From: Streptomyces sp. DH37
GTDB lineage: Bacteria; Actinomycetota; Actinomycetes; Streptomycetales; Streptomycetaceae
Direction: 5' to 3'
Assembly: GCF_029813835.1 (NCBI RefSeq)
Contig: NZ_JARVKV010000038.1
Coordinates: 1-58,835 of the forward strand
Length of the DNA stretch: 58,835 nucleotides
How positions within the stretch are numbered: the stretch's first letter is position 1; every line of letters starts with the position of its first letter. The notes under the pieces were generated by a model. That model saw only the letters and a list, made by a program, of their open reading frames with translations. It ran no database searches and was not told where the DNA came from. The translations under genes were made by a program, and so were the position numbers. Below are positions 15,984-24,374 of this stretch, piece by piece.

Positions 15984-17477
15984 ATGCGGGAATCCCGGGC
16001 CACTCCAGACGGCGGTTCGGGCGGCCGGGCCATCGGGACCGGCGGCGACCTCCATCTGGACCTCGGCGGCCCGGGCGGGCTGCGCGCGTCGCTGATGCGC
16101 GCCCTGCGCGACGCCGTGCGCACCGGCCGCCTCGCCCCCGGCACCCGGCTGCCCTCCTCCCGCTCGCTCGCCGCCGACCTCGGCGTCGCCCGCAACACCG
16201 TGGCCGACGCGTACGCCGAACTCGTCGCCGAGGGCTGGCTCGCCGCCCGCCAGGGCTCCGGCACCCGCGTCGCCCCGCGCGCCGAACCGGCCGTGCCGCC
16301 GGACACGCCGCCGGGCACGCGCCCCACGCCCCCGCGCCACTCCCCGCATCCGGTCCCGCCCGCGCGCACGCCCCCGCGGATCCTCCACGACCTGTGCTCC
16401 GGGCGGCCGGACGTCTCCGCCTTCCCCCGCGCCGCCTGGCTCACCTCCGCCCGCCGCGCCCTGACCGCCGCGCCCAGCGAGGCCCTCGGCTACGACGACC
16501 CGCGCGGGCGGCCCGAACTGCGGCGCGCGCTGGCCGGGTACCTCGCCCGCGTGCGGGGCGTGCGCACCGACCCCGAACGGATCGTGGTCTGCGCCGGCGT
16601 CGTCCGCGGGCTGGCGCTGCTGGGGGAGGTGCTGGGCGCCACCACGGTGGCGGTGGAGTCGTACGGCCTGTGGGTCCACCGCGACCTGCTGGCCCGCGCC
16701 GGGGCGCGCACCGTCCCGCTCCCGGTGGACGACCGCGGCGCCGACGTGGCCGCCCTGTACGGCACCGGGGCGCACGCCGCCCTCCTCACGCCCGCCCACC
16801 AGTACCCGACCGGCGCCCCCCTCCACCCCGACCGGCGCGCGGCGGTCGTCGACTGGGCGCGGGCCACCGGGGGACTGGTCCTGGAGGACGACTACGACGG
16901 CGAGTTCCGCTACGACCGCCAGCCCGTCGGCGCGCTCCAGGACCTCGACCCGGAGCGGGTGGTCTACCTCGGCACCGCCAGCAAGAGCCTGGCGCCGGGG
17001 CTGCGGCTGGGCTGGCTGGTGCTGCCCGAGGCGCTGCTCGGCCCCGTCCTGGCCGCCCGCCGCGAGACGGCTGAGACCTGCGGCGTCCTCGACCAGCTCA
17101 CCCTCGCCGACTTCGTCGAGTCGGGCGCGTACGACCGGCACGTGCGCGCCATGCGGCTGCGCTACCGGCGCCGCCGCGACCGGCTCGTGGCCGCGCTCGC
17201 CGAACGCGTGCCCGCCGTGCGCGTCAGCGGCATCGCGGCCGGGCTCCACGCCGTGCTGGAGCTGCCGCCGGGCACCGAGGAGACGGTGCTGGAGGCGGCG
17301 TCGCGGGCGGGGGTGGCCGTGGAGGGCCTGGCCCGCTTCCGCCACCCGGCGGCCCCCGCCCCCGCCCCCGGCCCCGTGCGCGACGCGCTCGTCGTCGGCT
17401 ACGGGACGCCGCCGGAGCACGGCTTCGCCGCGGCCGTGGAGGCGCTGTGCCGGGTGCTGCGCGGCGCCCTCCGGTGA
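15984..17477 (+). CDS. MocR/PdxR-type GntR-aminotransferase regulator
   Basis: The 497-residue regulator has a winged-helix GntR domain at about 30-100 (LRASLMRALRDAVRTGRLAP, then LPSSRSLAADLGVARNTVADAY). A long fold-type-I aminotransferase domain follows (about 130-490). The PLP-binding lysine is in YLGTASKSLAPGLRLGW, and LEDDYDGEFRYDR and PAHQYPTGAPL are also present. Such regulators sense PLP or amino-acid derivatives, and most control vitamin B6 or amino-acid genes. Here the divergent operon encodes an AhpD-like protein and a PEP-mutase-like enzyme, its likely targets. The ornithine aminotransferase gene convergent behind it is a less likely target. The 3' end lies within a terminator hairpin. 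Confidence 0.92.
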   Translation: MRESRATPDGGSGGRAIGTGGDLHLDLGGPGGLRASLMRALRDAVRTGRLAPGTRLPSSRSLAADLGVARNTVADAYAELVAEGWLAARQGSGTRVAPRAEPAVPPDTPPGTRPTPPRHSPHPVPPARTPPRILHDLCSGRPDVSAFPRAAWLTSARRALTAAPSEALGYDDPRGRPELRRALAGYLARVRGVRTDPERIVVCAGVVRGLALLGEVLGATTVAVESYGLWVHRDLLARAGARTVPLPVDDRGADVAALYGTGAHAALLTPAHQYPTGAPLHPDRRAAVVDWARATGGLVLEDDYDGEFRYDRQPVGALQDLDPERVVYLGTASKSLAPGLRLGWLVLPEALLGPVLAARRETAETCGVLDQLTLADFVESGAYDRHVRAMRLRYRRRRDRLVAALAERVPAVRVSGIAAGLHAVLELPPGTEETVLEAASRAGVAVEGLARFRHPAAPAPAPGPVRDALVVGYGTPPEHGFAAAVEALCRVLRGALR

Positions 17478-17489
17478 GGGCGCCGCGCA
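17458..17489. terminator. Bidirectional terminator between the MocR gene and rocD
   Basis: TGCGCGGCGCCCTC pairs perfectly with GAGGGCGCCGCGCA across a four-base loop. The left arm is inside the last codons of the MocR gene. It ends 13 bases before the convergent rocD stop. Confidence 0.7.
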
Positions 17490-17502
17490 GGCCCCGGGCG
17501 CC

Positions 17503-18825
17503 TCAGGCGCCCAGCACCGCGCCGAGCCGGTCCAGGCCCCAGTCCAGGTCCTCCTTGGAGATCACCAGCGGCGGGGCGATGCGGATCGTCGAGCCGTGGG
17601 TGTCCTTGACCAGGACGCCCCGCTCCATCAGCCGCTCGGAGATCTCCCGGCCCGTGCCCAGGGACGGGGTGACGTCCACGCCCGCCCACAGCCCGCGCCC
17701 GCGCACCGCCTCGACCGCGCCGCCGCCCGCCAGCAGGCCCAGCTCGTGGTGGAGGTGGTCGCCCAGCTCCGCCGCCCGCTGCTGGAACTCGCCGGTGCGC
17801 AGCATCGCGATCACCTCCAGCGCCACCGCGCAGGCCAGCGGGTTGCCGCCGAACGTCGAGCCGTGCTCGCCGGGCCGGAAGACGCCCAGCACCTCGGCCG
17901 AGGAGACCACCGCCGAGACCGGCACGATGCCGCCGCCGAGCGCCTTGCCCAGCACGTAGACGTCCGGCACCACACCCTCGTGCTCGCACGCGAACGTCCG
18001 GCCGGTGCGTCCCAGGCCCGACTGGATCTCGTCCGCGACGAACAGCACGTTCCGCTCGCGGGTCAGCTCGCGCACGCCCGCCAGGTAGCCCGGCGGCGGC
18101 ACCAGGACGCCCGCCTCGCCCTGGATCGGCTCCAGCAGCACGGCGACGGTGTCCTCGGGGGCCTCGTCGAGCGCCGCCTCCATCGCGGCCAGGTCGCCGT
18201 AGGGGACGATCTCGAAGCCCGGGGTGTAGGGGCCGTAGTCGGCGCGCGCCTCGGGGTCGGTGGAGAAGCTGACGATCGTGGTGGTGCGGCCGTGGAAGTT
18301 GTTCTCCGCCACGATGATCCTCGCCCGCCCCTCGGGGACGCCCTTGACCCGGTAGCCCCACTTGCGGGCCGTCTTCACCGCCGTCTCCACCGCCTCCGCG
18401 CCGGTGTTCATCGGCAGCACCGTCTCCATGCCGCACAGCTCGGCCAGCTCGGTGCAGAAGGCGGCGAAGCGGTCGTGGTGGAAGGCGCGCGAGGTGAGGG
18501 TGAGCCGGTCCAGCTGCGCCCGGGCGGCGGCCAGCAGCCGGGGGTGGCCGTGGCCGAAGTTGAGCGCCGAGTAGCCGGCGAGCATGTCGAGGAAGCGCCT
18601 GCCCTCGACGTCGGTCATCCACGCGCCCTCGGCCGAGGCGACGACGACCGGCAGCGGGTGGTAGTTGTGCGCGCTGTGCGCGTCGGCGGCGGCGATCAGA
18701 CCGGCGGAGGCGGCACCGGGGGCGGGGGCGGCTGCGTGGGCGGCGGCATGGGGGGCTGCGTGGGCGGCGGTGTGGGAGGCGGCATGGGGGGCGGGGGTGG
18801 CGGACGACTCTGCCGAGGTGGCCAT
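17503..18825 (-). CDS. rocD: Ornithine aminotransferase
   Basis: This PLP enzyme converts ornithine and 2-oxoglutarate to glutamate semialdehyde and glutamate. The 440 residues comprise a family-length core of about 400 plus an extra N-terminus. Typical motifs are HNYHPLPVVVASAEGAWMTD, YSALNFGHGHP, NTGAEAVETAVKTARKWGY, NFHGRTTTIVSFS, EPIQGEAGV, DEIQSGLGRTG, and the PLP lysine in VLGKALGGGIVPVSA. The first 39 residues are Ala/Pro/His-rich, with histidines at 14, 18, 22, 26 and 30; this is not part of the usual fold. A start further in, near the LIAAADAHSAHNY segment, is possible. The gene is divergent from trpS. Confidence 0.9.
   Translation of the reverse strand: MATSAESSATPAPHAASHTAAHAAPHAAAHAAAPAPGAASAGLIAAADAHSAHNYHPLPVVVASAEGAWMTDVEGRRFLDMLAGYSALNFGHGHPRLLAAARAQLDRLTLTSRAFHHDRFAAFCTELAELCGMETVLPMNTGAEAVETAVKTARKWGYRVKGVPEGRARIIVAENNFHGRTTTIVSFSTDPEARADYGPYTPGFEIVPYGDLAAMEAALDEAPEDTVAVLLEPIQGEAGVLVPPPGYLAGVRELTRERNVLFVADEIQSGLGRTGRTFACEHEGVVPDVYVLGKALGGGIVPVSAVVSSAEVLGVFRPGEHGSTFGGNPLACAVALEVIAMLRTGEFQQRAAELGDHLHHELGLLAGGGAVEAVRGRGLWAGVDVTPSLGTGREISERLMERGVLVKDTHGSTIRIAPPLVISKEDLDWGLDRLGAVLGA
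18727..18786 (-). repeat. 12-bp repeat encoding five His-x-x-x units
   Basis: Five degenerate 12-base units on the minus strand encode HAAS, HTAA, HAAP, HAAA and HAAA (residues 14-33 of the ornithine aminotransferase). The fourfold spacing puts all histidines close to one face of a helix. Confidence 0.8.
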
Positions 18826-19061
18826 GGGAACGCTCCGTGTCGGGTGGGCGGAGTGGACGTGTGCACCGGCGATCGTGCGGCGGTCGCCGCGTGTGATGCC
18901 TATCTCTATCGTCGTACGCCCGCTTCGCGAAGAAACCCTCCGGTGCGTCGCGTTCCGGTACGCCGACCCGCCCTCGGGACCCGTGCCCCGGCCCGCCCGG
19001 CCCCCGGACCGGGGCCGGAACACGCGTGAGCCCGGCGGCGGCCCTCTGCGAGAATGACGCC

Positions 19062-20075
19062 ATGGCCACTGACCGTCCCCGTGTACTCTCCGGCATCCAG
19101 CCCACCGCGGGCTCCTTCCACCTCGGCAACTACCTCGGTGCCGTCCGCCAGTGGGTCGACCTGCAGGACACCCACGACGCGTTCTACGCCGTCGTCGACC
19201 TGCACGCCATCACCATCCCCCAGGACCCGAAGGAGCTGCGTGCCGCCACCCGGCTGGCCGCCGCCCAGCTCCTGGCCGCGGGGCTCGATCCGGAGCGCTG
19301 CACCCTGTTCCTCCAGAGCCACGTGCCCGAGCACACGCAGCTCGCCTGGGTGATGAACTGCCTCACCGGCTTCGGCGAGGCCTCCCGGATGACCCAGTTC
19401 AAGGACAAGAGCGCGCGGCAGGGCGCCGAGGCCACGACGGTCGGCCTGTTCACCTACCCCGTCCTCCAGGTCGCCGACATCCTGCTCTACCAGGCCGACA
19501 GCGTCCCCGTGGGCGAGGACCAGCGCCAGCACATCGAGCTGACCCGCGACGTCGCCGAGCGCTTCAACAGCCGCTACGGCCACACCTTCACCGTCCCCTC
19601 GGCCTTCATCCTGAAGGAGACGGCGAAGATCTACGACCTGCAGGAGCCGACGGTCAAGATGAGCAAGTCGGCGGCCTCCCCCAAGGGCGTGGTCAGCCTG
19701 CTCGACGAGCCGAAGGCGTCCGCCAAGAAGATCAAGAGCGCGGTGACCGACACCGGGACCGAGATCCGCTACGACGAGAAGGAGAAGCCCGGCATCAGCA
19801 ACCTGCTGGTGATCTACTCCACCCTGACCGGAACCGGAATCCCGGAACTGGAGCAGCAGTACGCCGGCAAGGGCTACGGTGCCCTCAAGACCGATCTCGC
19901 CGAGGTCGTCGCGGCCTGGGTGGCGCCCTTCCGGGAGCGCACGCAGGAATATCTGGACGACCCCGAGACGCTGGACTCGGTGCTGGCCAGGGGAGCCGAG
20001 AAGGCACGCGAGGTCGCCGCGGAGACACTGGCCACCGCGTACGACAAGGTGGGCTTCGTACCCGCCAAGCACTGA
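19062..20075 (+). CDS. trpS: Tryptophanyl-tRNA synthetase
   Basis: This class I synthetase charges tRNA-Trp. The 337 residues are standard. GIQPTAGSFHLGNYLGAV contains the HIGH-like sequence, FYAVVDLHAIT and YPVLQVADILLYQAD shape the Trp pocket, and VKMSKSAAS is the KMSKS loop. ATG 19062 gives the family start (MATDRPRVLSG); the upstream GTG at 19026 would add 12 unrelated residues. No T-box is expected in Streptomyces and none is seen. Streptomyces often have a second, antibiotic-resistant TrpS; this one looks like the main housekeeping form by motif and position. The 2'-5' RNA ligase-like gene follows 57 bases later. Confidence 0.97.
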   Translation: MATDRPRVLSGIQPTAGSFHLGNYLGAVRQWVDLQDTHDAFYAVVDLHAITIPQDPKELRAATRLAAAQLLAAGLDPERCTLFLQSHVPEHTQLAWVMNCLTGFGEASRMTQFKDKSARQGAEATTVGLFTYPVLQVADILLYQADSVPVGEDQRQHIELTRDVAERFNSRYGHTFTVPSAFILKETAKIYDLQEPTVKMSKSAASPKGVVSLLDEPKASAKKIKSAVTDTGTEIRYDEKEKPGISNLLVIYSTLTGTGIPELEQQYAGKGYGALKTDLAEVVAAWVAPFRERTQEYLDDPETLDSVLARGAEKAREVAAETLATAYDKVGFVPAKH

Positions 20076-20132
20076 CAGGGCACCGGGCGACCAGGGGGAA
20101 CCAGAGGGACAGGTACGAGGAAGGAGAACCAC

Positions 20133-20714
20133 GTGGGGACCGTCACGCTCGGCGTATCGATCGCGGTCCCGGAGCCCTACGGCAGCCTGCTCCAGCAGCG
20201 GCGCGCGGGCTTCGGCGACTCCGCTGCCCATGGCATCCCCACCCACGTGACCCTCCTGCCGCCGACCGAGGTGGACCCGGCGCGCCGTCCCGAGATCGAG
20301 GAGCACCTCGCCCAGGTGGCCGCGGCGGGGCGGGCCTTCCCGATGAGGCTGTCGGGCACGGGCACCTTCCGCCCGCTGTCGCCGGTGGTCTTCGTCCAGG
20401 TCGTCGAGGGGTCCACGGCCTGCGGACGGCTCCAGGAGCAGGTCCGGGAGGAGGGCGGTCCGCTCGCCCGCGAGCTCCCGTTCCCGTACCACCCGCACGT
20501 CACGGTCGCCCACGGCATCGCCGACGAGGCGATGGACCGGGCGTACGCGGAGCTGGCCGACTTCGAGGCCGCCTGGACGGCGACGGGCTTCGCGCTGTAC
20601 GAGCAGGGCGAGGACCGCGTGTGGCGGCTCCAGAGAGAGTTCGTCTTCGGCGCCGCGCCGCTGCCGCTGCCGCACCAGCCGGCCTTCTCCAGGCCTCCGG
20701 CCCCCTCGCTCTGA
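20133..20714 (+). CDS. 2'-5' RNA ligase family (2H phosphoesterase) protein
   Basis: The 193-residue protein has the two HxT motifs of the LigT-like 2H phosphoesterases: PTHVTLLPP near residue 37 and YHPHVTVAH near 118. The strand pattern between them (FPMRLSGTGTFRP, VVFVQVVEG) also fits. 2H enzymes hydrolyse or form 2',5' and cyclic phosphodiester bonds in RNA or nucleotides; the substrate here is unknown. GTG 20133 has AAGGAG six bases upstream. The location right after trpS suggests co-transcription and perhaps a role in tRNA metabolism, but this is inference. Confidence 0.85.
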   Translation: MGTVTLGVSIAVPEPYGSLLQQRRAGFGDSAAHGIPTHVTLLPPTEVDPARRPEIEEHLAQVAAAGRAFPMRLSGTGTFRPLSPVVFVQVVEGSTACGRLQEQVREEGGPLARELPFPYHPHVTVAHGIADEAMDRAYAELADFEAAWTATGFALYEQGEDRVWRLQREFVFGAAPLPLPHQPAFSRPPAPSL

Positions 20715-20799
20715 CGCGCTCCGGCGCGCAGGTCAGGGGGCCGGCCCCGGCCGTCCGGGCCGGTGGGCCCCTCTCCCGCCCGGGGCCGCCGGCAGGCCC

Positions 20800-22296
20800 T
20801 CAGGACCCCTCGCCGGGAGCCGCGGCCTCCCCGGCTCCGGCCCCGGGCCTCCCCGGGCCCCCGGGCTTCTTCGGGGCCTCGGACCTCCCCGGCGTCCCGG
20901 GGGCCGCCGCCCTCCCCACGATCCGCTCCAGGGCGCCCGGGTTCCCCGGGCCGCCCAGGACCGCCGGGCCCTGCGGCCCGCGTCCCGGGCGCGACAGGCC
21001 GGACACGCCCGGCAGCGGCCAGCGCCGGTGCACCCCGTACGCTCCCGCGCCGAGTGCGACCAGGAGCGCCACCACGATCATCAGGGCCGTGCCGGCGCCG
21101 CCCGAGGGCTGCTGCGTCCCGGCCGCGGTGGGCCCGGAGGGCTGCACGCCGCTGCCGCCCGCCTGGTTCCCGGGCCTGTCGTCGGTGTTCTTGCCGTTCC
21201 CCTCCCCGCCTCCCTCCCCGCTCCCCTCCGGCGGCACCAGCTCGCCGACGGGCTCGACCTCCCCGGCGGCCTCGAAACCCCAGTCCAGGAGCTCGGCCGT
21301 CTCCTCGTAGACGCGCAGACCGCCTCCCTCGGGGTGCATGGCGGTCACCAGCAGCACCCGGTCGCCGCGCTGGGCGACTCCGGTGAAGGTGGACCCGGCG
21401 TTGGTGGTGTAGCCGTTCTTGACGCCGGCGATGCCCTCGTACGGCTCCATGCCCGGGGCGCCGGTCAGCAGCCGGTTGGTGTTCTGGATCTCGAAGGTCT
21501 CGCGCTCCTCCTTCCCGTCCTTCCCCTTCTTCACGTCCCCGGGGAACTGCGCCCGGACGGTCGCCGCGTAGGCGCGGAAGTCCGGCTTCTGCATCCCGGA
21601 GCGGGCGAACAGGGTGAGGTCGTAGGCGGAGGAGACGTGTCCCTCGGCGTCGTAGCCGTCGGGGCTGACGACATGGGTGTCCCCCGCGCCCAGCCGTCTG
21701 GCGTGCTCGTTCATCTCCCGGACGGTCTTGTCCACGCCGCCGTTCAGCTCGGCCAGCGCGTGCACGGCGTCGTTGCCCGAGCGGAGGAAGACGCCCTGCC
21801 ACAGCTGGTCCACCGTGTAGGGGAGGCCCTCCTTGAGGCCGACCATGCTGCTGCCCGGGCCGACCCGGAGCAGTTCCTCCCGGGTGACCCGGTGGACCAG
21901 GTCCTTGTCCAGCTTCGGCAGCAGGGTGTCCGCGAACAGCATCTTGATGGTGCTGGCCGGGGCGAGCGGCCAGTGCGCGTTCTTCGCCGCCAGCACCTCG
22001 CCCGTCTCGGCGTCGGCGACGATCCACGAGCGCGAGGTGATCGAGTCGGGCAGTTCGGGGGCGTCGGCCCCGGCCCGCGGTTCTATCTGGACACCGGGGA
22101 GGCCGAGGCGCTCACCGCCCACGGCGGACATCCGCGCGGGCGGGGTCGCCTCCCCGGGCTTCTCCGACACGGCGTGCGCCGCGGCCGGGGCACCCGCGAG
22201 GAGGCACGGCAGGAGCAGGACGGTCGTGGCGGCGGCGAGGCCGCGGGCGCTGCGCACTCGGCGCGCGCGGGCGATGACACGGTGGGTCTTCGACAC
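20800..22296 (-). CDS. D-alanyl-D-alanine carboxypeptidase (PBP5 type)
   Basis: This 498-residue exported serine peptidase trims the terminal D-Ala of peptidoglycan pentapeptides. A signal region (about 15-42, LAAATTVLLLPCLLAGAPAAA) precedes the catalytic domain. PASTIKML is the SxxK motif, LRSGNDAV the SxN motif, and GVKNGYTTNAG stands at the KTG position with Asn in place of Thr. A C-terminal linker rich in Gly/Glu/Pro is followed by a transmembrane helix near 400-420 (ALMIVVALLVALGAGAYG) and a long Pro/Gly cytoplasmic tail. The GTG at 22296 is chosen because the larger frame upstream crosses the divergent promoter. From memory it matches the carboxypeptidase gene beside SCO4848. Confidence 0.9.
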   Translation of the reverse strand: MSKTHRVIARARRVRSARGLAAATTVLLLPCLLAGAPAAAHAVSEKPGEATPPARMSAVGGERLGLPGVQIEPRAGADAPELPDSITSRSWIVADAETGEVLAAKNAHWPLAPASTIKMLFADTLLPKLDKDLVHRVTREELLRVGPGSSMVGLKEGLPYTVDQLWQGVFLRSGNDAVHALAELNGGVDKTVREMNEHARRLGAGDTHVVSPDGYDAEGHVSSAYDLTLFARSGMQKPDFRAYAATVRAQFPGDVKKGKDGKEERETFEIQNTNRLLTGAPGMEPYEGIAGVKNGYTTNAGSTFTGVAQRGDRVLLVTAMHPEGGGLRVYEETAELLDWGFEAAGEVEPVGELVPPEGSGEGGGEGNGKNTDDRPGNQAGGSGVQPSGPTAAGTQQPSGGAGTALMIVVALLVALGAGAYGVHRRWPLPGVSGLSRPGRGPQGPAVLGGPGNPGALERIVGRAAAPGTPGRSEAPKKPGGPGRPGAGAGEAAAPGEGS

Positions 22297-22407
22297 GGAG
22301 CGAACGTATCGGCTCGGCGCCGGTGAGGGGCCGCCGAGGGGACCATCGCGGTGCCTGGAGACGCCCCTGCCGGTGATTCCGTTGGTCCGATAGACATACT
22401 TGTAGGT

Positions 22408-22656
22408 GTGAAACTCTCTCGCCCCGTTTCGTGGTTCCTGCTCGTCTTCGGGGTGTGGAGCTGGTTCGTGTGGACCAACTTCACCAGGAACCTGTGGAAG
22501 GACAGCGGTGGCCTGGCGTTCGACGACGCGGGCGACCCGACCGCGTACTTCTGGATCCACCTGGTGCTGGCCGCGGTGTCGCTGGTGCTCGGCACGGCCA
22601 TCGGGATCATCGGCCTGCGCGGTCTGCGCGCCCTGCGCGCCTCGCGCGCGGGCTGA
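22408..22656 (+). CDS. SCO4848 family small membrane protein
   Basis: The 82-residue protein has two hydrophobic helices, WFLLVFGVWSWFVWTNF near residues 8-24 and FWIHLVLAAVSLVLGTAIGIIG near 46-68, joined by a polar loop with LWKDSGGLAFDDAGDPTAY. This matches the actinobacterial family named after SCO4848, of unknown function. GTG 22408 is preferred over the longer frame at 22351 because the earlier residues are polar and poorly connected. The start is close to a TAGACATACT stretch, so it may be leaderless. The gene is divergent from the carboxypeptidase gene and followed by the metallophosphoesterase. Confidence 0.82.
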   Translation: MKLSRPVSWFLLVFGVWSWFVWTNFTRNLWKDSGGLAFDDAGDPTAYFWIHLVLAAVSLVLGTAIGIIGLRGLRALRASRAG

Positions 22657-22725
22657 AGGAACGCATGACCGCCGGCGGAACGTTCGGCGGGGGACGGGCA
22701 ATCGGGCAGGGGAGTGGAGCGGGGC

Positions 22726-24120
22726 ATGGTCGTGGTCTTCGTGGGCGTCGTGCTGCTGGTGGTCGCCGTGCTGGCGGCGGCGCACTGGTACCTGTGGCGG
22801 CGTCTGGTCCGCGACGTGGCGGCGCGCGGCACCTGGTACAGACGGGTGGGCACGGCGCTGGCCGTCCTGCTGCCGCTGACCGCCGTCGCGGCGCAGTCCG
22901 CCGGACGCGCGGACGTGCCCTTCGCCCTGAAGCGGGCCCTCGCCTGGCCGGGCTACCTCTGGCTCGCCCTGATGCTCTACCTGCTGCTGGCCCTGCTCGT
23001 GGGCGAGGCCGTACGGCCGCTGCTGCGGCGCTTCCTGGAGCGGCGGGACACCGGCCGGGGCACTGACCGGGACGCCGACCGGGACACTGACCGGGACGCC
23101 GACTGGGACACCGGCCGGAACACCGCCGGCGCGGCGCGCGCCGCCTCCGCCTCCCCTGCCGCCTCCGCCTCCGCCGCGGAGGGGACGGGAGCGGACGGCC
23201 GTACGCCGGACGGGGCGGCGCGCACGGCGGTCGCGGTCCGCGACGGCTCCGGTGCGGCGGCGGGCTCCGGCGCCGGGGAGCGCCCGGCGGCCGGGCCGAC
23301 GCGGCGGCTGTTCGTGGCCCGCACCGTGGCCGCCGCCGCGGGCGTCGCGGCGGCCGGGACCGTCGGGTACGGCACGTACGGCGTGCTGCGCGGCCCGAAG
23401 CTCAAGCGCGTCACCGTCCCGCTGGCCAAGCTGCCCCGGGCCGCCCACGGCTACCGCATCGCCGTGGTCAGCGACATCCACCTCGGCCCGATCCTGGGCC
23501 GCGCCCACACCCAGCGGATCGTGGACACCATCAACCGGGCGGACGCCGACATGGTCGCCATCGTCGGCGACCTGGTGGACGGCACCGTCGCCGAGCTCGG
23601 CACCGCCGCCGAGCCGCTGGCGGGGCTCCGCTCGCGCGACGGCTCGTACTTCGTCACCGGCAACCACGAGTACTTCGGCGACGCCGGGGAGTGGGTCGAC
23701 CGCGTCCGCGAGCTGGGCGTGCGGCCGCTGGAGAACGCCCGCCACGAGCTGCGCCACTTCGATCTGGCCGGGGTCAACGACATCGCGGGCGAGGAGGAGG
23801 GCCAGGGCCCGGACTTCCGGCGGGCGCTCGGCGACCGCGACACCTCCCGCGCGGTGGTCCTCATGGCCCACCAGCCGGTCATGATCCACGACGCCGTGGA
23901 CCACGGTGTGGACCTCCAGCTCTCCGGCCACACCCACGGCGGCCAGATGTGGCCCGGCAACTACCTCGCGAGCCTCGCCAACCCCACCCTCGCGGGCCTG
24001 GAGAGCTACGGCGACACCCAGCTCTACGTCACGCGCGGCGCGGGCGCGTGGGGTCCGCCGGTGCGGGTGGGCGCGGAGTCGGACATCACCGTGGTGGAGC
24101 TGGCCTCCGCGCAGGCCTGA
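22726..24120 (+). CDS. Membrane-anchored metallophosphoesterase
   Basis: The 464-residue protein has N-terminal hydrophobic helices (about 1-22, MVVVFVGVVLLVVAVLAA; 45-65; and 78-100). An Asp/Arg/Ala-rich low-complexity linker (about 110-185) follows, then another hydrophobic segment near 200-215. The phosphoesterase domain (about 240-455) contains VVSDIHLGP, VGDLVDG, GNHEYFGD, MAHQP and LSGHTHGGQMWP, the five metal-binding motifs of the calcineurin-like superfamily. Membrane-bound relatives of the YkuE/YaeI type act on lipid-linked phosphates; the substrate here is unknown. ATG 22726 has GGAG six bases upstream and is preferred to GTG 22714. Confidence 0.9.
   Translation: MVVVFVGVVLLVVAVLAAAHWYLWRRLVRDVAARGTWYRRVGTALAVLLPLTAVAAQSAGRADVPFALKRALAWPGYLWLALMLYLLLALLVGEAVRPLLRRFLERRDTGRGTDRDADRDTDRDADWDTGRNTAGAARAASASPAASASAAEGTGADGRTPDGAARTAVAVRDGSGAAAGSGAGERPAAGPTRRLFVARTVAAAAGVAAAGTVGYGTYGVLRGPKLKRVTVPLAKLPRAAHGYRIAVVSDIHLGPILGRAHTQRIVDTINRADADMVAIVGDLVDGTVAELGTAAEPLAGLRSRDGSYFVTGNHEYFGDAGEWVDRVRELGVRPLENARHELRHFDLAGVNDIAGEEEGQGPDFRRALGDRDTSRAVVLMAHQPVMIHDAVDHGVDLQLSGHTHGGQMWPGNYLASLANPTLAGLESYGDTQLYVTRGAGAWGPPVRVGAESDITVVELASAQA
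23047..23122 (+). repeat. Asp-Arg low-complexity repeat inside the metallophosphoesterase gene
   Basis: Alternating GGGACGCCGACC-like and GGGACACTGACC-like units encode DTDRD and DADRD repeats in the linker between membrane helices and catalytic domain. The imperfect 12-base unit recurs about six times. Confidence 0.65.
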
Positions 24121-24374
24121 CAGGCGTCCGGCGCCGGCCGCCTCACCGGTGGTCCGGGGATCGCGGGGGCCGCCCACCGCGGTCCCGGCGCCCGGCACCG
24201 GGGGCTCCGCGTCGTGGCCGCGTCGTGGCCGGACCGGGCCGAGCCGGGCTCGGACCGGCCCGTTCACACGGGCCGGAAAAAAATCCGCCCGGCGATGTCG
24301 AGAACCCATGACCGGCTCCGTCCCCGTGGTGAAGGCGACCACAATGGGTCGCACCAGCGCCGAGGAGAGACACG
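24121..24374. other. Intergenic region before the YciI/sigma pair
   Basis: Within 254 bases I see only a GC-rich 5' half and a short lower-GC stretch near 24278-24345 (including GGAAAAAAATCC), where the promoter of the YciI/sigma operon probably lies. A GAGGAGAG ribosome site precedes the ATG. No gene is recognised. Confidence 0.4.

Noticed and set aside
20800..24354. Extension of the carboxypeptidase frame upstream to 24354
   Set aside because: The extra part is antisense to the SCO4848-like and metallophosphoesterase genes and has no family features. The export signal fits a start at 22296.
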